A DNA stretch of 64,000 nucleotides from Halobacteriovorax vibrionivorans (GTDB taxonomy: Bacteria > Bdellovibrionota > Bacteriovoracia > Bacteriovoracales > Bacteriovoracaceae): NCBI RefSeq assembly GCF_003346865.1, contig NZ_QDKL01000003.1:1-64000 (forward strand). The letters run 5' to 3'. Under the pieces are notes generated by a model that saw only the letters and a program-made list of their open reading frames with translations, searched no databases and was not told the DNA's origin. Below are positions 51,593-61,271 of this stretch, one piece after another; positions within the stretch are counted from its first letter, which is position 1; each line of letters starts with the position of its first letter. Made by a program: the position numbers and the translations under genes.

Positions 51593-54238
51593 TTAAATTC
51601 TAATTCCCAATCTAAATTTTGCTAATATTTGAATGATAATAAGCGGTGCAAGAGATGAATATCCTACGATAAGCCAGCTCTGTTTATCGATTAATTTCAA
51701 GCTTAAAATACTTCTAAGGCCAGGTATGAAGACAGCGGCCAGTAGTATAATCGTACAAAGTACAACTGCTCCCCAGACATGAATATTTCTAGTAATTTCA
51801 TTAATAAATAAATTCGATTTTTCAAGTCTCATATTAAAGACATGGAAGACCTGTCCAAATGCTAAACTTAAAAATGATACTGTTAGTGCGGCCTTGTCAT
51901 CATTTGTTGTTTTTAAAGTATAGAGAAAGCCTGTTAGAACACATGCTGTGAGAATAGCACCATATAGTGATATCAATCCCCACTTTCTCTTTGTTATAAT
52001 TTGTTCATTACGAGGCCTTGGTCTTTCTTCAAGATAGGTATGATCGCCTTCACCCATACCCAGAGCTAGGGCCGGAAAAACATCTGTGACAAGATTTAGA
52101 AATAGAATTTGTAAAGGTAGTAGGGGAAGAGGAGCATTGATAAAGGATGCAATTGATACAATTAAGATCTCACTTATATTACAAGAAAGCAGATAGACCA
52201 CAAAACGTTGAATATTGCTATATATGATTCGGCCCTGTTTAATGGCCAAGATTATTGTGTTAAATCGGTCATCTTGTAATACCATATCAGAGGCCTCTTT
52301 TGCGATTTGAGTACCTCTTTGTCCCATGGCTATACCTATATCTGCATTCTTAAGCGCTGGTGCATCATTTACACCATCGCCTGTCATTGCAACGACTGCG
52401 TTCTTAGCTTGAAAATATTCGATTAAGTCTAGTTTTTGAGCAGGACTTACACGGCTAAATACTTGTGTTTGATTAACTTTATCCCTTAGGCTTTCATTCC
52501 ATTCTTCTTTAGGTCCAAGTACTTTGCCATTAATTGAAAGATTATTACTTTCTTCAATAAGTCCTATTTCTTTTGCAATTTTTAAAGCAGTGCCTTCTTG
52601 GTCTCCAGTAACCATAATCGTTCTAATTCCAGCTTCTTTTGATTTTGTGATAGCATCTTTTACGTCTGAACGTGCTGGATCAAGTAGCCCTACAAGCCCT
52701 AAAAAGTTTAGACCTTTATATGGTGGCTCATTTATAGAGGAGACTGTCTTAGTTGCTAAGGCCAGAATTCGCAATCCATCTGCTGCCAATAAATCATTTT
52801 CTGTCTTCCATTTTAATTTTAAATCATCAGAAAAATCTAGCGCTCCATCATCTGTTTCAATATTAGTACAGGCTGCAATTACGGCCTCTGGTGCACCTTT
52901 TACGGCCACTATAATTTGCTTATCACTTTGGTGATAAGTGGCCATCATAAGAGTTGAACTATCAAAGGGGACTTCTTTTAGCTCTGGTGTTGTTTTTAAT
53001 ACTTCATCTCTTCTAATATTAAACTTATTAGCGGCATTCAGTAATGCAATCTCCATAGGATCGCCAATGTTTTTGTCACTATTTTCATGATTGATTTTAG
53101 AATTATTACAGAGAAGACCAACCTTTATTAATTTCTTTAATTCAGTATTTTCTTGAAGATTGTGATGATCGTCCAAATTATATGTATCACCATGGCCTTT
53201 CATAAGCCTTACTTTCATTCTATTTTCAGTTAATGTCCCTGTCTTGTCTGTAAAGATGATTGATGTTGCACCTAGAGTTTCTACAGCGGCGAGTTTATTA
53301 ATTAATGCATTATTTTCTGCCATTCTCCACATGCCCTTTGCAAGGGCCAAAGTTGCAACAATGGGAAGGCCTTCTGGGATTGTTGCAATTGCTAGCGCAA
53401 TAGCAGTCTCTAGCATGAGTATAAAACTTTTCCCGGCCATAACACCTGAAATTGCAATTAAAATAGCAATGGCCAAAGAAAACCAAACGATTTGACCACC
53501 AAGTTTATCAAGCCTTTTTTCTAAAGGAGTTACTTCTTCTTTTTCTTGTTGAATTGCTTTTGCAATTTGTCCAACTTCAGTCATCATTGCCGTGGCAATA
53601 ACAATACCCTTGCCTGAGCCTCTTGTTATTGAAGTACCTTTGTAGAGTATATTATTTCTTTCAGCTATGATTGTATCTTTAGAAAGTGTTTCAGCAGTTT
53701 TATCTACTGGTGCTGATTCCCCAGTAAGTATCGACTCATTCACATTTATATTATTAGCTTCAATAATTCTAATATCTGCACCAACAACATCTCCTGCTTC
53801 AAATATGACAATATCCCCGGGTACTAGTTCTTTAGTATCGAGATTGATTGCTTGTGCATTTCGAATGACTCCAGACTTTGAAACTCCTATCTTCTTTAAT
53901 GCTTCCATTGATCGTACGGCCTTAAGTTCTGTAAAGAAACCAAGCGCTGTATTAATAATCAGAACGGCCACAACTGTTAGGCCTTCTATTACATGACCCA
54001 TAAAAAAAGAAGTTGCACAGGCCAGAGCTAAAAGTAAAACGATGATACTTTTTAATTGTCGAATTAGGATTGATAGTTTTGAGATAGGTGGCTTAATCGT
54101 TAAAATATTTTTGCCATATTTTGAAGTCTTCTTTATGACTTCTTCTTGAGAGAGTCCGTTTTTAATATCACTTTCTAATTCGTTTAGGATATCTTCAATT
54201 GATTTTTTAGAATAAGGTAAACTTTTAGAGGTTGTCAT
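51593..54238 (-). CDS. P-type cation ATPase, P2 (calcium-type)
   Basis: 881 residues. Phosphorylated Asp331 in DKTGTLTEN; TGES actuator motif in NESILTGESAPVDK; hinge motif TGDGVNDAPALKNADIGIAMG. Membrane helix 4 has PEGLPIVATLALAKGMWRMA and helix 6 has LQILFLNLVTDVFPALALG, both typical of calcium-pumping P2A ATPases. About ten membrane segments with the N-terminal cation-ATPase domain. Exports Ca2+ (or a related cation) from the cytoplasm. Transcribed after a cNMP-domain protein and an SGNH-like protein gene. Confidence 0.92.
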   Translation of the reverse strand: MTTSKSLPYSKKSIEDILNELESDIKNGLSQEEVIKKTSKYGKNILTIKPPISKLSILIRQLKSIIVLLLALACATSFFMGHVIEGLTVVAVLIINTALGFFTELKAVRSMEALKKIGVSKSGVIRNAQAINLDTKELVPGDIVIFEAGDVVGADIRIIEANNINVNESILTGESAPVDKTAETLSKDTIIAERNNILYKGTSITRGSGKGIVIATAMMTEVGQIAKAIQQEKEEVTPLEKRLDKLGGQIVWFSLAIAILIAISGVMAGKSFILMLETAIALAIATIPEGLPIVATLALAKGMWRMAENNALINKLAAVETLGATSIIFTDKTGTLTENRMKVRLMKGHGDTYNLDDHHNLQENTELKKLIKVGLLCNNSKINHENSDKNIGDPMEIALLNAANKFNIRRDEVLKTTPELKEVPFDSSTLMMATYHQSDKQIIVAVKGAPEAVIAACTNIETDDGALDFSDDLKLKWKTENDLLAADGLRILALATKTVSSINEPPYKGLNFLGLVGLLDPARSDVKDAITKSKEAGIRTIMVTGDQEGTALKIAKEIGLIEESNNLSINGKVLGPKEEWNESLRDKVNQTQVFSRVSPAQKLDLIEYFQAKNAVVAMTGDGVNDAPALKNADIGIAMGQRGTQIAKEASDMVLQDDRFNTIILAIKQGRIIYSNIQRFVVYLLSCNISEILIVSIASFINAPLPLLPLQILFLNLVTDVFPALALGMGEGDHTYLEERPRPRNEQIITKRKWGLISLYGAILTACVLTGFLYTLKTTNDDKAALTVSFLSLAFGQVFHVFNMRLEKSNLFINEITRNIHVWGAVVLCTIILLAAVFIPGLRSILSLKLIDKQSWLIVGYSSLAPLIIIQILAKFRLGIRI

Positions 54239-54255
54239 ATTTATTGCCCTCTAAA

Positions 54256-54666
54256 TCATATTAAATCTAGAATACTTCTTTGCTCTTCAATTGAAAGTGG
54301 TTTTACTGAGTCGACTTTCTTTCTTTTTATTCCACTCTTAGCGATAACCTTATCGAGGTGATGAATACGATCGACCACGTTCTTAGTCATTTTAAATAAC
54401 CAGTCAGGAATTTGATCCTTTATTGTTTCACTGTCGATCTCCATAAGAGTTGTCGGTGTTTTAGTCATAACGTAGGCTGCGCGGTGAGTTCCAGCAAAGA
54501 ACGCCATTTCACCTATCATTTCTCCTGGACCTATTGTCGCAACAGGACTTACCTTGCTTCCATCTACAACAAAAACAAGTAATTCGCCTTCTTCAACTAG
54601 ATAGATCGTATCTGACTGATCGCCTTGTTTAATGATGATTTTATTTGCTTCGTGAGTAAGTCTCAT
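54256..54666 (-). CDS. Stand-alone cyclic nucleotide-binding domain protein
   Basis: 136 residues. It covers little more than one cNMP-binding fold: IIKQGDQSDTIYLVEEGELLVFV, ATIGPGEMIGEMAFFAGTHRAAYVM with the G-E-x2-G-E-x-A-F phosphate-binding cassette. There is no DNA-binding helix; the tail is Lys-rich and helical. It may be a regulatory partner for the P-type ATPase encoded 17 bp downstream. Whether it binds cAMP or c-di-GMP cannot be told. Starts nine bases after the preceding gene. Confidence 0.8.
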   Translation of the reverse strand: MRLTHEANKIIIKQGDQSDTIYLVEEGELLVFVVDGSKVSPVATIGPGEMIGEMAFFAGTHRAAYVMTKTPTTLMEIDSETIKDQIPDWLFKMTKNVVDRIHHLDKVIAKSGIKRKKVDSVKPLSIEEQRSILDLI

Positions 54667-54675
54667 AAGGCCTCT

Positions 54676-55821
54676 CTATTGTAGTTGAGTAAGTTGTTTA
54701 AGTTTAATAACAAGTTCATTAACAAGTTTTGGGTAATAGATATCTTGTGGCGTCTTTTTAGTAACAAAAAGTGGATTACGCATATAATTTTCTTTTATGA
54801 TTTGTTGAAAATCAACTAAATCAATATTTTGATTAATAGCTGTTCTTTCTAAAATTTTAGTGAAAACAGGATGAGAAGATTCCACTTCACACGCAAAGGC
54901 GAGCTTAAGTAGAGCTTGCTCGTAAGATTTCGTTATCTGACCTTGTTTTCGATAGAGCTCTTGCTTTAACTGATGATATTTTGTATTGGCCACGATCTTC
55001 TTATCAAGACTTTCCACCAGTAACTGACCTTCCTTTGTTTTACCTTGCTCTAGTAGGTTATCAAGTTTTTGGAGTGCTTTTTCTATTTTATCATTTGTCG
55101 TATCTTCACAAACTTTAAGATTACTTATTTCTATATTAATTGGCGGTAAAACCATTAGTACATTTACACCTTTTTTCCTTAGTTCTCGAAGGAAGCTCTC
55201 TAATCGATGTTGATAGAGTAGAACTTCTTTATCAAAAATTGAGCGAAAGGCTTCAGCGCTTAACTTAGAATAATCTAATGGCGTTACTTGTTTTTCTAGC
55301 TCTTTTATATTTTCGTTAAGATAGAATAACTTAGATAAATTGGGATATAATTTAATGAAACTTTGAATATAGAGATTTCGATATATCTTAAAGTTAATAT
55401 TATTAATATTTAATTCTTTGTTTGATTTTGGATAGAGTTCTTCTTGCATCTCAGAAAAACCAGTGGCCAATATAATTATTTTAGGAACCTTAGTAAGCTT
55501 TGAGACCTTCTCAATTGTACGAAACAAACTTTCGTTCTTTGCTGATATATTATAAATAGCTAGAGGCCTGGCCAATTTCTGAGAGAGCTTTGTTGTGATT
55601 TCTCCAATATATGGGTTTAAGGTCTTGCCCAGATCATCACCAATTACAAGAACATCTGTATTTGATGCGATATCATCTGGCCCATAAACAGAATCACTTA
55701 ACTTATAGGGGGCCGGGTCATCGCGAAGAGGCATCTCGTAATAATGGTAAGTTAGCCCTCCTAGAATTGCGATAATTAGAACACAGGCCAAATAAAATAA
55801 AATGTTGAATACTTTTTTCAT
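54676..55821 (-). CDS. Membrane-anchored SGNH-like protein
   Basis: 381 residues. N-terminal membrane segment about 5-25. The region DVLVIGDDLGKTLNPYIGEI, then IIILATGFSEMQEELYP and later VNVLMVLPPINIEI follows the strand order of SGNH/GDSL hydrolases, but the nucleophile position has Asp instead of Ser (GDDLG) so activity is doubtful. The final part is helical. Probably outside the cytoplasm. First gene of the operon with the cNMP protein and P-type ATPase. Function unknown. Confidence 0.5.
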   Translation of the reverse strand: MKKVFNILFYLACVLIIAILGGLTYHYYEMPLRDDPAPYKLSDSVYGPDDIASNTDVLVIGDDLGKTLNPYIGEITTKLSQKLARPLAIYNISAKNESLFRTIEKVSKLTKVPKIIILATGFSEMQEELYPKSNKELNINNINFKIYRNLYIQSFIKLYPNLSKLFYLNENIKELEKQVTPLDYSKLSAEAFRSIFDKEVLLYQHRLESFLRELRKKGVNVLMVLPPINIEISNLKVCEDTTNDKIEKALQKLDNLLEQGKTKEGQLLVESLDKKIVANTKYHQLKQELYRKQGQITKSYEQALLKLAFACEVESSHPVFTKILERTAINQNIDLVDFQQIIKENYMRNPLFVTKKTPQDIYYPKLVNELVIKLKQLTQLQ

Positions 55822-55886
55822 AAAATCTATATAAGTTTTGTCTATGCCTTTATTATATACGTAATTTCTGGTACATAGAAGACCTT

Positions 55887-57095
55887 ATGAAAGATGCAAA
55901 AAACACCAGATGGGTACCTGAGCTTTTAGCTCCAGCAGGAAGCCTTGAGAAATTAAAAGTCGCCATTAGTTATGGTGCAGATGCTGTCTACTTAGGCGGG
56001 CAGAAATATGGACTACGCCAAGCCGCGGATAATTTTACTATTGAAGAAATCCGAGAAGGTGTTGAATTTGCTCATGCGCATGGCTCATGTGTTTATGTCG
56101 TTCTAAATTCTTTCTTTCACGATAAAGACTTTGACGGGCTATTGGATTTTATTCAAGAGCTTGACGCTGTTAAAATTGATGCCGTTATCGTTTCTGACCC
56201 TGGTGTTATTAATTATATCGCAGAAAATACTAATCTAGAGATTCATTTATCAACACAGGCCAGTTGCTTAAATGTTGAAAGTGCTAAGCTTTGGAAGAAG
56301 CTTGGTGTTACGAGAATTGTTCTCGGACGTGAAGTCTCAATTGCTGATGCAAAGATGATCAAAGAAGAGGCCGGTGTTGAAATTGAAATGTTCGTACACG
56401 GATCAATGTGCATGGCCTACTCTGGAAATTGTGTTATCTCAAATTATACGCAAGGCCGTGATTCAAATCGTGGTGGTTGTGCCCATAGTTGTCGCTTTGA
56501 GTATAAGATTGATGATGGGAAGAAAGAACTTAATAGCTATTTTATGAGCTCAAAAGATTTGGAAGGGATTAGACTTCTTCAAGACTTTATTGATGCTGGA
56601 ATCGACTCTCTGAAAGTCGAAGGTCGTATGAAATCACCAATGTATGCAGGTACCATTTCAATGGTCTACTCTCAGGCCCTTGCTTACTATAAAGAGCATG
56701 GAAACTTCTTAAGTGAAGACCTTTTAAAATGGGAAGAGGAGCTAACTAAAGTTACTCACCGAGCATATACTCAAGCATCTTTAGTTGAAGAAGCTGATGA
56801 GAGCTCTATTTATAATGATCGTGAACACGAAGAGAAGACATATCGAGCTATTGGAAAGGTTGCTCAAGTTGTAAAAGATGAGTTTATCGTTGTTGATGTA
56901 AAGAGTGCATTTGAGATAGGGGAGTCTTTAGAGATTCTTCCGTTTAATGATTCTCACGTCGAAGTAAATATTAGTCACATTAAAAATCTTGCAGGACAGG
57001 ACTTCAGTCGCACTCGCCCTGGTGCCTTATTTAAGATTCCATACGTTGATGGGGTTGATATTAATAATCTCGTACGTGCAAGGGTTACTAATTAA
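55887..57095 (+). CDS. U32 family protein (TrhP/RlhA type)
   Basis: 402 residues. N-terminal ELLAPAGSLEKLKVAISYGADAVYLGG is the U32 signature. The Fe-S ligand cysteines are Cys175 and Cys182 in MCMAYSGNC, Cys198 and Cys202 in GGCAHSC. STQASCLN and GREVSI surround the active barrel. Family members hydroxylate RNA (TrhP: tRNA U34; RlhA: 23S rRNA C2501) using prephenate, or act in ubiquinone synthesis (UbiU/V). The length and C-terminal beta domain fit TrhP/YegQ. The stop overlaps the start of a second U32 protein. Confidence 0.85.
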   Translation: MKDAKNTRWVPELLAPAGSLEKLKVAISYGADAVYLGGQKYGLRQAADNFTIEEIREGVEFAHAHGSCVYVVLNSFFHDKDFDGLLDFIQELDAVKIDAVIVSDPGVINYIAENTNLEIHLSTQASCLNVESAKLWKKLGVTRIVLGREVSIADAKMIKEEAGVEIEMFVHGSMCMAYSGNCVISNYTQGRDSNRGGCAHSCRFEYKIDDGKKELNSYFMSSKDLEGIRLLQDFIDAGIDSLKVEGRMKSPMYAGTISMVYSQALAYYKEHGNFLSEDLLKWEEELTKVTHRAYTQASLVEEADESSIYNDREHEEKTYRAIGKVAQVVKDEFIVVDVKSAFEIGESLEILPFNDSHVEVNISHIKNLAGQDFSRTRPGALFKIPYVDGVDINNLVRARVTN

Positions 57096-58297
57096 TGAAG
57101 GCCATTACTTATATTTCACATATTGATGAACTTGAATCACTGGATACTAGTAAATTCAGTGAGGTTATTCTTGCAACGCGATTATTCTCTCAGGTTGGAA
57201 AGCTAACAATAGATGAAATGCTTGAGATTATAGAAAAGTGTAAGGCCCAAAAAGTTAAGTATACTCTAGAGTGGGATATTCTTATGACGGAGAGCCGTTT
57301 TAAGATGTATCGTGAACAATTCAAAAAATATGCTGATTTAGGTTTTTCGAGTATTCGCTTAAGAGATCCTGGGGCCATTAATTTTATCTTAAATTCTTAT
57401 GAGAACTTAAGTATTGACCTTTTACTTGATACTGGTGGGCATCACAATATTAAGGCCATCAAAGTTTGGAAGAATTTAGTTGGTGATCGTTTAAGAAAGA
57501 TTATTCTTTCTATTGAGTTATCAAGCAATGTCGTAAAAGAATTTTGTCAGGAAATTAAGAGTTGGGGTGTGAAAACGGAACTTCTTGTTCTCGGGCGCAT
57601 CCTACTATTTTATACACCACGAAATCTTGTTTCTCCTTTATACACTGATGAAGATTTAGAAGAATTTGAAAATAATGGTAAATATATAGAAGTCGCTGGC
57701 TCTAGTGAAGAATCTCCCCATAAAGGTTTTCCAATTATTGAAAATCAGCATGGGACTTTTATGTTTAACACGAAAGACCAGTACCTACTTGAATACTTAG
57801 ATGAAATTGAAGAGTGTGGCGTTGATGATATTAGAATTGACGTAAGACACCTCGACAAGGAGTCTAAGTCCGTTGTCGATAAAACGATATCTCTTTGTGA
57901 GAACTTTAATAAGGAAGAAGCAAAAGAATTTAAGAATCAATATCCTAACAGTACAACTCGTGGCTTCTTTCATGTGAATAAATCAGATGTACTTTTTAAA
58001 AAGCTTAAGAATAAGAGAGTCCAACGTGAGGATCAAGGCTTCATTGGTGAAGTTGTGGATGTTGTTAAGAAATCTCATATTGCTATTCTTGTAAAAGGTA
58101 TGAGAAATGAGGATATTGCTCTAAAAGTAGGTGATGAACTTAGACTTTCTACTCCAGATGGGAAAGAGAAGTTTACTAAAATTCATAAACTTACACAGAC
58201 TAATGGCAAAGAAGTTCAGGACGTTAAAACAGGTGAGTTAATTCTTATACCCCATGTAAGTGGTATAAGCGTTAAGACAATGGCCTACTTAAAATAG
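57095..58297 (+). CDS. U32-like paralogue without the cysteine cluster
   Basis: 400 residues. The barrel layout and the GFSSIRLRDPGAINFI, DTGGHHNIKAIKVW and IILSIELSSNVVKEF segments mirror the gene before it (DPGVINYI, STQASCLNVESAKLW and IVLGREVSIADAK). At the position of the four cysteine ligands this protein reads LGRILLFYTPRNLVSP, with no cysteines. The C-terminal beta domain is kept (FIGEVVDVVKKSHIAILVKG). It starts in the last base of the previous gene (overlap 1 bp). Likely a structural partner of the catalytic subunit. Convergent overlap of nine bases with the methyltransferase gene. Confidence 0.7.
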   Translation: MKAITYISHIDELESLDTSKFSEVILATRLFSQVGKLTIDEMLEIIEKCKAQKVKYTLEWDILMTESRFKMYREQFKKYADLGFSSIRLRDPGAINFILNSYENLSIDLLLDTGGHHNIKAIKVWKNLVGDRLRKIILSIELSSNVVKEFCQEIKSWGVKTELLVLGRILLFYTPRNLVSPLYTDEDLEEFENNGKYIEVAGSSEESPHKGFPIIENQHGTFMFNTKDQYLLEYLDEIEECGVDDIRIDVRHLDKESKSVVDKTISLCENFNKEEAKEFKNQYPNSTTRGFFHVNKSDVLFKKLKNKRVQREDQGFIGEVVDVVKKSHIAILVKGMRNEDIALKVGDELRLSTPDGKEKFTKIHKLTQTNGKEVQDVKTGELILIPHVSGISVKTMAYLK

Positions 58298-59422
58298 AAC
58301 CTTAATAAATTGCACCCAAATACCACCGTTATTAATTCTCTCACTTCTTGTGACTTGGTATTTCTTTTGATTGATTTTAAATGTTTCAGGCATAACAAAG
58401 AAGGCTGCCTTCGTATTAAGTGATTCTGCTTTTTTGAGAAACCGCTCTATAAAAAGATGGATATCTTTCTCTTTTGTTTTTATTCTTTTTCCATAAGGTA
58501 GATTGCAGGTAATTATCGAATTTTCAGGTAGAGATTCTGATTTGAAGAAGTCCATTTTCTCTATTGTTAGCCATTCATTTTCAATGAATTCGAGATTATT
58601 TTCTTTGATTGCCGCTAAGTTCTTACCATCAATGTCTCGGGCAAAGGCCTTTCTTGGAGTTACTTGTGGCCTCTCTATTTTCTGGGCCGCAAATTTTCGA
58701 TAAAGAGGAAAGTTTCTAAAGTTAAACTCTCTTTGTTCATTTCTTTGATCTTGTCTGAAGAACTCGCTTATGATTGTTCCACTTCCAGCCATTGGATCGA
58801 TGAGTACATCATAATTTACATCAGATGAATTTATATATCTAATAAGAGCTGCTCCAATTGACTCTCTCATTGGTGCCTTTGCCGATAGAGTTTTTATGCC
58901 TCGTTTGTCGAGTCTTTCTCCTGAGCAATCAATTGATAGGCTACAATTATCTTCTTCAAACCTTAAGTGAATTGTCGCTGGGACACTCCAGTTTAGTTCA
59001 TCGTACTTCTTCTTATATGGTTGAGCAGTTTGATAGCTAGAAATTGCATCCTTAACTGTCTTTATTATCTTGCGATCATCAAAGAGACGTGAGTTATGAG
59101 AGCTAACTTTCACTTCAAATTCTTTCGTTGGTATATAATCGTTCCAATTAATCTTGGATAATTTCTTATATAGTTTTGGAAGGTCTCTTGCGATAAAGTA
59201 ATCGATTCGAAGAAGTGCTTTTGTTGGAATTCTTAATTCGAGGATAAACTCTAGTAGAATAAAGAGATTCTTTGATTTTAAGCTTAATCCATCATTTGAA
59301 ATCTCTTGAAAGGCCTCTATTCGACAAAGCTTCTCCTTAATCTCTAAAAGGGCACTCTTTTCAAGTCCAGGTATCACTACCAGGTAGATTTCATATATTT
59401 TATCCATATCAAATATATACAT
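58289..59422 (-). CDS. THUMP-domain RNA methyltransferase (RlmL/TrmN type)
   Basis: 377 residues. About 70-170 is a THUMP-like RNA-binding region. The SAM site is DVLIDPMAGSGTIISEFF, and the catalytic motif is ITCNLPYGKRIKTKEKD, an NLPYG variant of the N-P-P-Y/F motif in N2-guanine and N6-adenine RNA methylases. The segment LSIDCSGERLDKRGIKTLSAKAPMRESIGAALI is typical of the RlmL N-terminal half. It probably methylates a guanine in 23S rRNA or tRNA. Divergent start from the RsmI-like gene, 39 bp away. Confidence 0.85.
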   Translation of the reverse strand: MYIFDMDKIYEIYLVVIPGLEKSALLEIKEKLCRIEAFQEISNDGLSLKSKNLFILLEFILELRIPTKALLRIDYFIARDLPKLYKKLSKINWNDYIPTKEFEVKVSSHNSRLFDDRKIIKTVKDAISSYQTAQPYKKKYDELNWSVPATIHLRFEEDNCSLSIDCSGERLDKRGIKTLSAKAPMRESIGAALIRYINSSDVNYDVLIDPMAGSGTIISEFFRQDQRNEQREFNFRNFPLYRKFAAQKIERPQVTPRKAFARDIDGKNLAAIKENNLEFIENEWLTIEKMDFFKSESLPENSIITCNLPYGKRIKTKEKDIHLFIERFLKKAESLNTKAAFFVMPETFKINQKKYQVTRSERINNGGIWVQFIKVLF

Positions 59423-59461
59423 GAACTTGTGTTTATAACCAATCGGATTTATATAAAAGTC

Positions 59462-60154
59462 ATGAAATATGGAACTCTATACTTAATTGCAACACCGATT
59501 GATGAAGTTAATCCCCTTGAGTCAGAGGCGAAGGCATTAATGCTTAAGGCCTGTGATGATGCTGATAATAGTCTTTTTTTAATTGAAGACCTAAAGCCAT
59601 GTCGAAGACGATGGATTCGCTTTGGCTTAGATCGCTCTTTCATTGATGATTTTATCCTTTTTAATGAACATACCCAACGTGATATTGAGCAAGATATTAT
59701 TACACAAATTCAAAATGGAAAGAACGCATACCTGATGAGTGATGGAGGACTTCCGGCCTTTTGTGATCCAGGTCAAAAGCTTGTGAAGAAGTGTCACGAA
59801 CTCGGCATTCGCGTTACTTGTACCCCTCATAGTAATTCTATTTCTTTGGCCGTTGCTCTAAGTGGCATTGATTGTTCTAATTTTACGTTTGCTGGCTTTC
59901 CTCCACGTAAACCTGATGAGCGAAAGAATTATTTAACTAATCTGAAAAAGGTGAAAATGCCTAAAGTTTTGATGGATACTCCCTATCGTCTCACAAGATT
60001 AATCGAGGAGAGTTTAGAGGTCTTTGGGGATACAACGGCATTTATTGGGATGGAGCTTAACGGTGAAGAGGAAGAATTACTCTACGGTAAGCTATCGAAA
60101 TTACTTAAGAAAGTGAACGGTTTAAAGAAAGAGTTCATTCTTATTATTAAATAA
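59462..60154 (+). CDS. RsmI-like tetrapyrrole-methylase-fold SAM methyltransferase
   Basis: 230 residues from the ATG at 59462. KYGTLYLIATPIDEVNP is the N-terminal motif (ATPI-G-N in true RsmI, here ATPID). AYLMSDGGLPAFCDPGQKLVKKCHE and TCTPHSNSISLAVALSGI follow, then FAGFPPRKPDERK. It lacks the C-terminal domain of typical RsmI (about 280 residues). It probably methylates ribose of 16S rRNA C1402 or a related nucleotide; the deviating motif leaves this open. Confidence 0.75.
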   Translation: MKYGTLYLIATPIDEVNPLESEAKALMLKACDDADNSLFLIEDLKPCRRRWIRFGLDRSFIDDFILFNEHTQRDIEQDIITQIQNGKNAYLMSDGGLPAFCDPGQKLVKKCHELGIRVTCTPHSNSISLAVALSGIDCSNFTFAGFPPRKPDERKNYLTNLKKVKMPKVLMDTPYRLTRLIEESLEVFGDTTAFIGMELNGEEEELLYGKLSKLLKKVNGLKKEFILIIK

Positions 60155-60207
60155 ATGTTAAATCCGCGCACAAATCAGATAGTTTTTTCTTTTGATAAAA
60201 ACCTTTC

Positions 60208-60236
60208 TTGTTGCTCTGGATAAAATCTGCTAAATT
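60208..60236 (+). promoter_or_regulatory. Candidate promoter of the mevalonate operon
   Basis: TTGTTG at 60208-60213, 17-bp spacer, TAAATT at 60231-60236. The start site would be near 60243, leaving a leader of about nine bases before the ATG at 60252, which has no clear Shine-Dalgarno. Confidence 0.4.
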
Positions 60237-60251
60237 GCCAGAATTACTAGT

Positions 60252-61271
60252 ATGAATAACACAAAATCGGCCACTCAAGACCGTAAGCTTGAGCACATTC
60301 AATTAACTGCAAAATCACAAACTCTAGCGGCAACAAGTGATAAGAGATTCTATTATGAGCCTCTTTTCAGCGGTAATGCTCAGGAGCTTGATCTAGGAAT
60401 TGAATTTGCAGGATTTAGTTTAAAGCTTCCACTGTGGATTTCTTCCATGACTGGCGGAACTGGGATTGCAGGTAAGATCAATGAGAATCTGGCCCGTGCA
60501 TGTGGAGAGTTCGGTATTGGGATGGGCCTTGGTTCTTGCCGTAAGTTACTCGATAGCGATGAATTCCTTGATGATTTTCACGTTAAGTCCTTGGCCAATA
60601 ATTCACCTGTTTTTGCAAATCTAGGTATTGCTCAATTAGAAGAGTTAATTGATAAGAATGAACTTTCAAAAGTGGATCGTCTCGTCACTAAATTAAATGC
60701 AGATGGATTGATCATTCATATAAACCCTTCCCAAGAATGGTTTCAACCAGAAGGGGATATCATTAAAAGAGCTCCTCTTGAAACAATTGAAACTTGTGTT
60801 GAATATTTTAAGTTTCCAATAATTGTAAAAGAAGTTGGACAGGGAATGGGGCCACGTACTCTAAAGGCCCTAATGATGATGGACCTATGTGCGATCGAGT
60901 TTGCTTCATTTGGTGGGACAAACTTTTCAAAATTAGAATATCTTAGAAATTCTAACAACTTAACAGTTCATGAACCATTGTGTCATGTTGGCCATACTGC
61001 CCTTGAAATGGTACATATGACCAACGATTTAATTGACGAGTTAGGTAGTGCTGCTAAGTGTAAGAATTTTATAATCTCTGGTGGGATTAAGTCATATTTA
61101 GATGGCCATTATTTATGTAAGTTATCCAAAGGATGCGCTATTTTTGCCATGGCAAGTGAGTTTTTAAAAACTGCTATGGTGGATTATGAGAGTGTTCAGC
61201 AACAAGTTAGGGAAATTAAAAAAGGCCTTAACTTTGCTAATTCATTTCTTAGTGTGAGGAGAGAACATTGA
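60252..61271 (+). CDS. fni: Isopentenyl-diphosphate delta-isomerase, type 2
   Basis: 339 residues, normal for the FMN-dependent enzyme. DRKLEHIQLTAKSQ at the start, SSMTGGTGIAGKINENLARAC with the FMN phosphate region, INPSQEWFQPEGD, and GGTNFSKLEYLRN later are Fni hallmarks. It converts IPP to DMAPP in the cytoplasm using reduced FMN. First gene of the mevalonate operon; its stop overlaps the next start by four bases (ATTGA). Confidence 0.95.
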   Translation: MNNTKSATQDRKLEHIQLTAKSQTLAATSDKRFYYEPLFSGNAQELDLGIEFAGFSLKLPLWISSMTGGTGIAGKINENLARACGEFGIGMGLGSCRKLLDSDEFLDDFHVKSLANNSPVFANLGIAQLEELIDKNELSKVDRLVTKLNADGLIIHINPSQEWFQPEGDIIKRAPLETIETCVEYFKFPIIVKEVGQGMGPRTLKALMMMDLCAIEFASFGGTNFSKLEYLRNSNNLTVHEPLCHVGHTALEMVHMTNDLIDELGSAAKCKNFIISGGIKSYLDGHYLCKLSKGCAIFAMASEFLKTAMVDYESVQQQVREIKKGLNFANSFLSVRREH

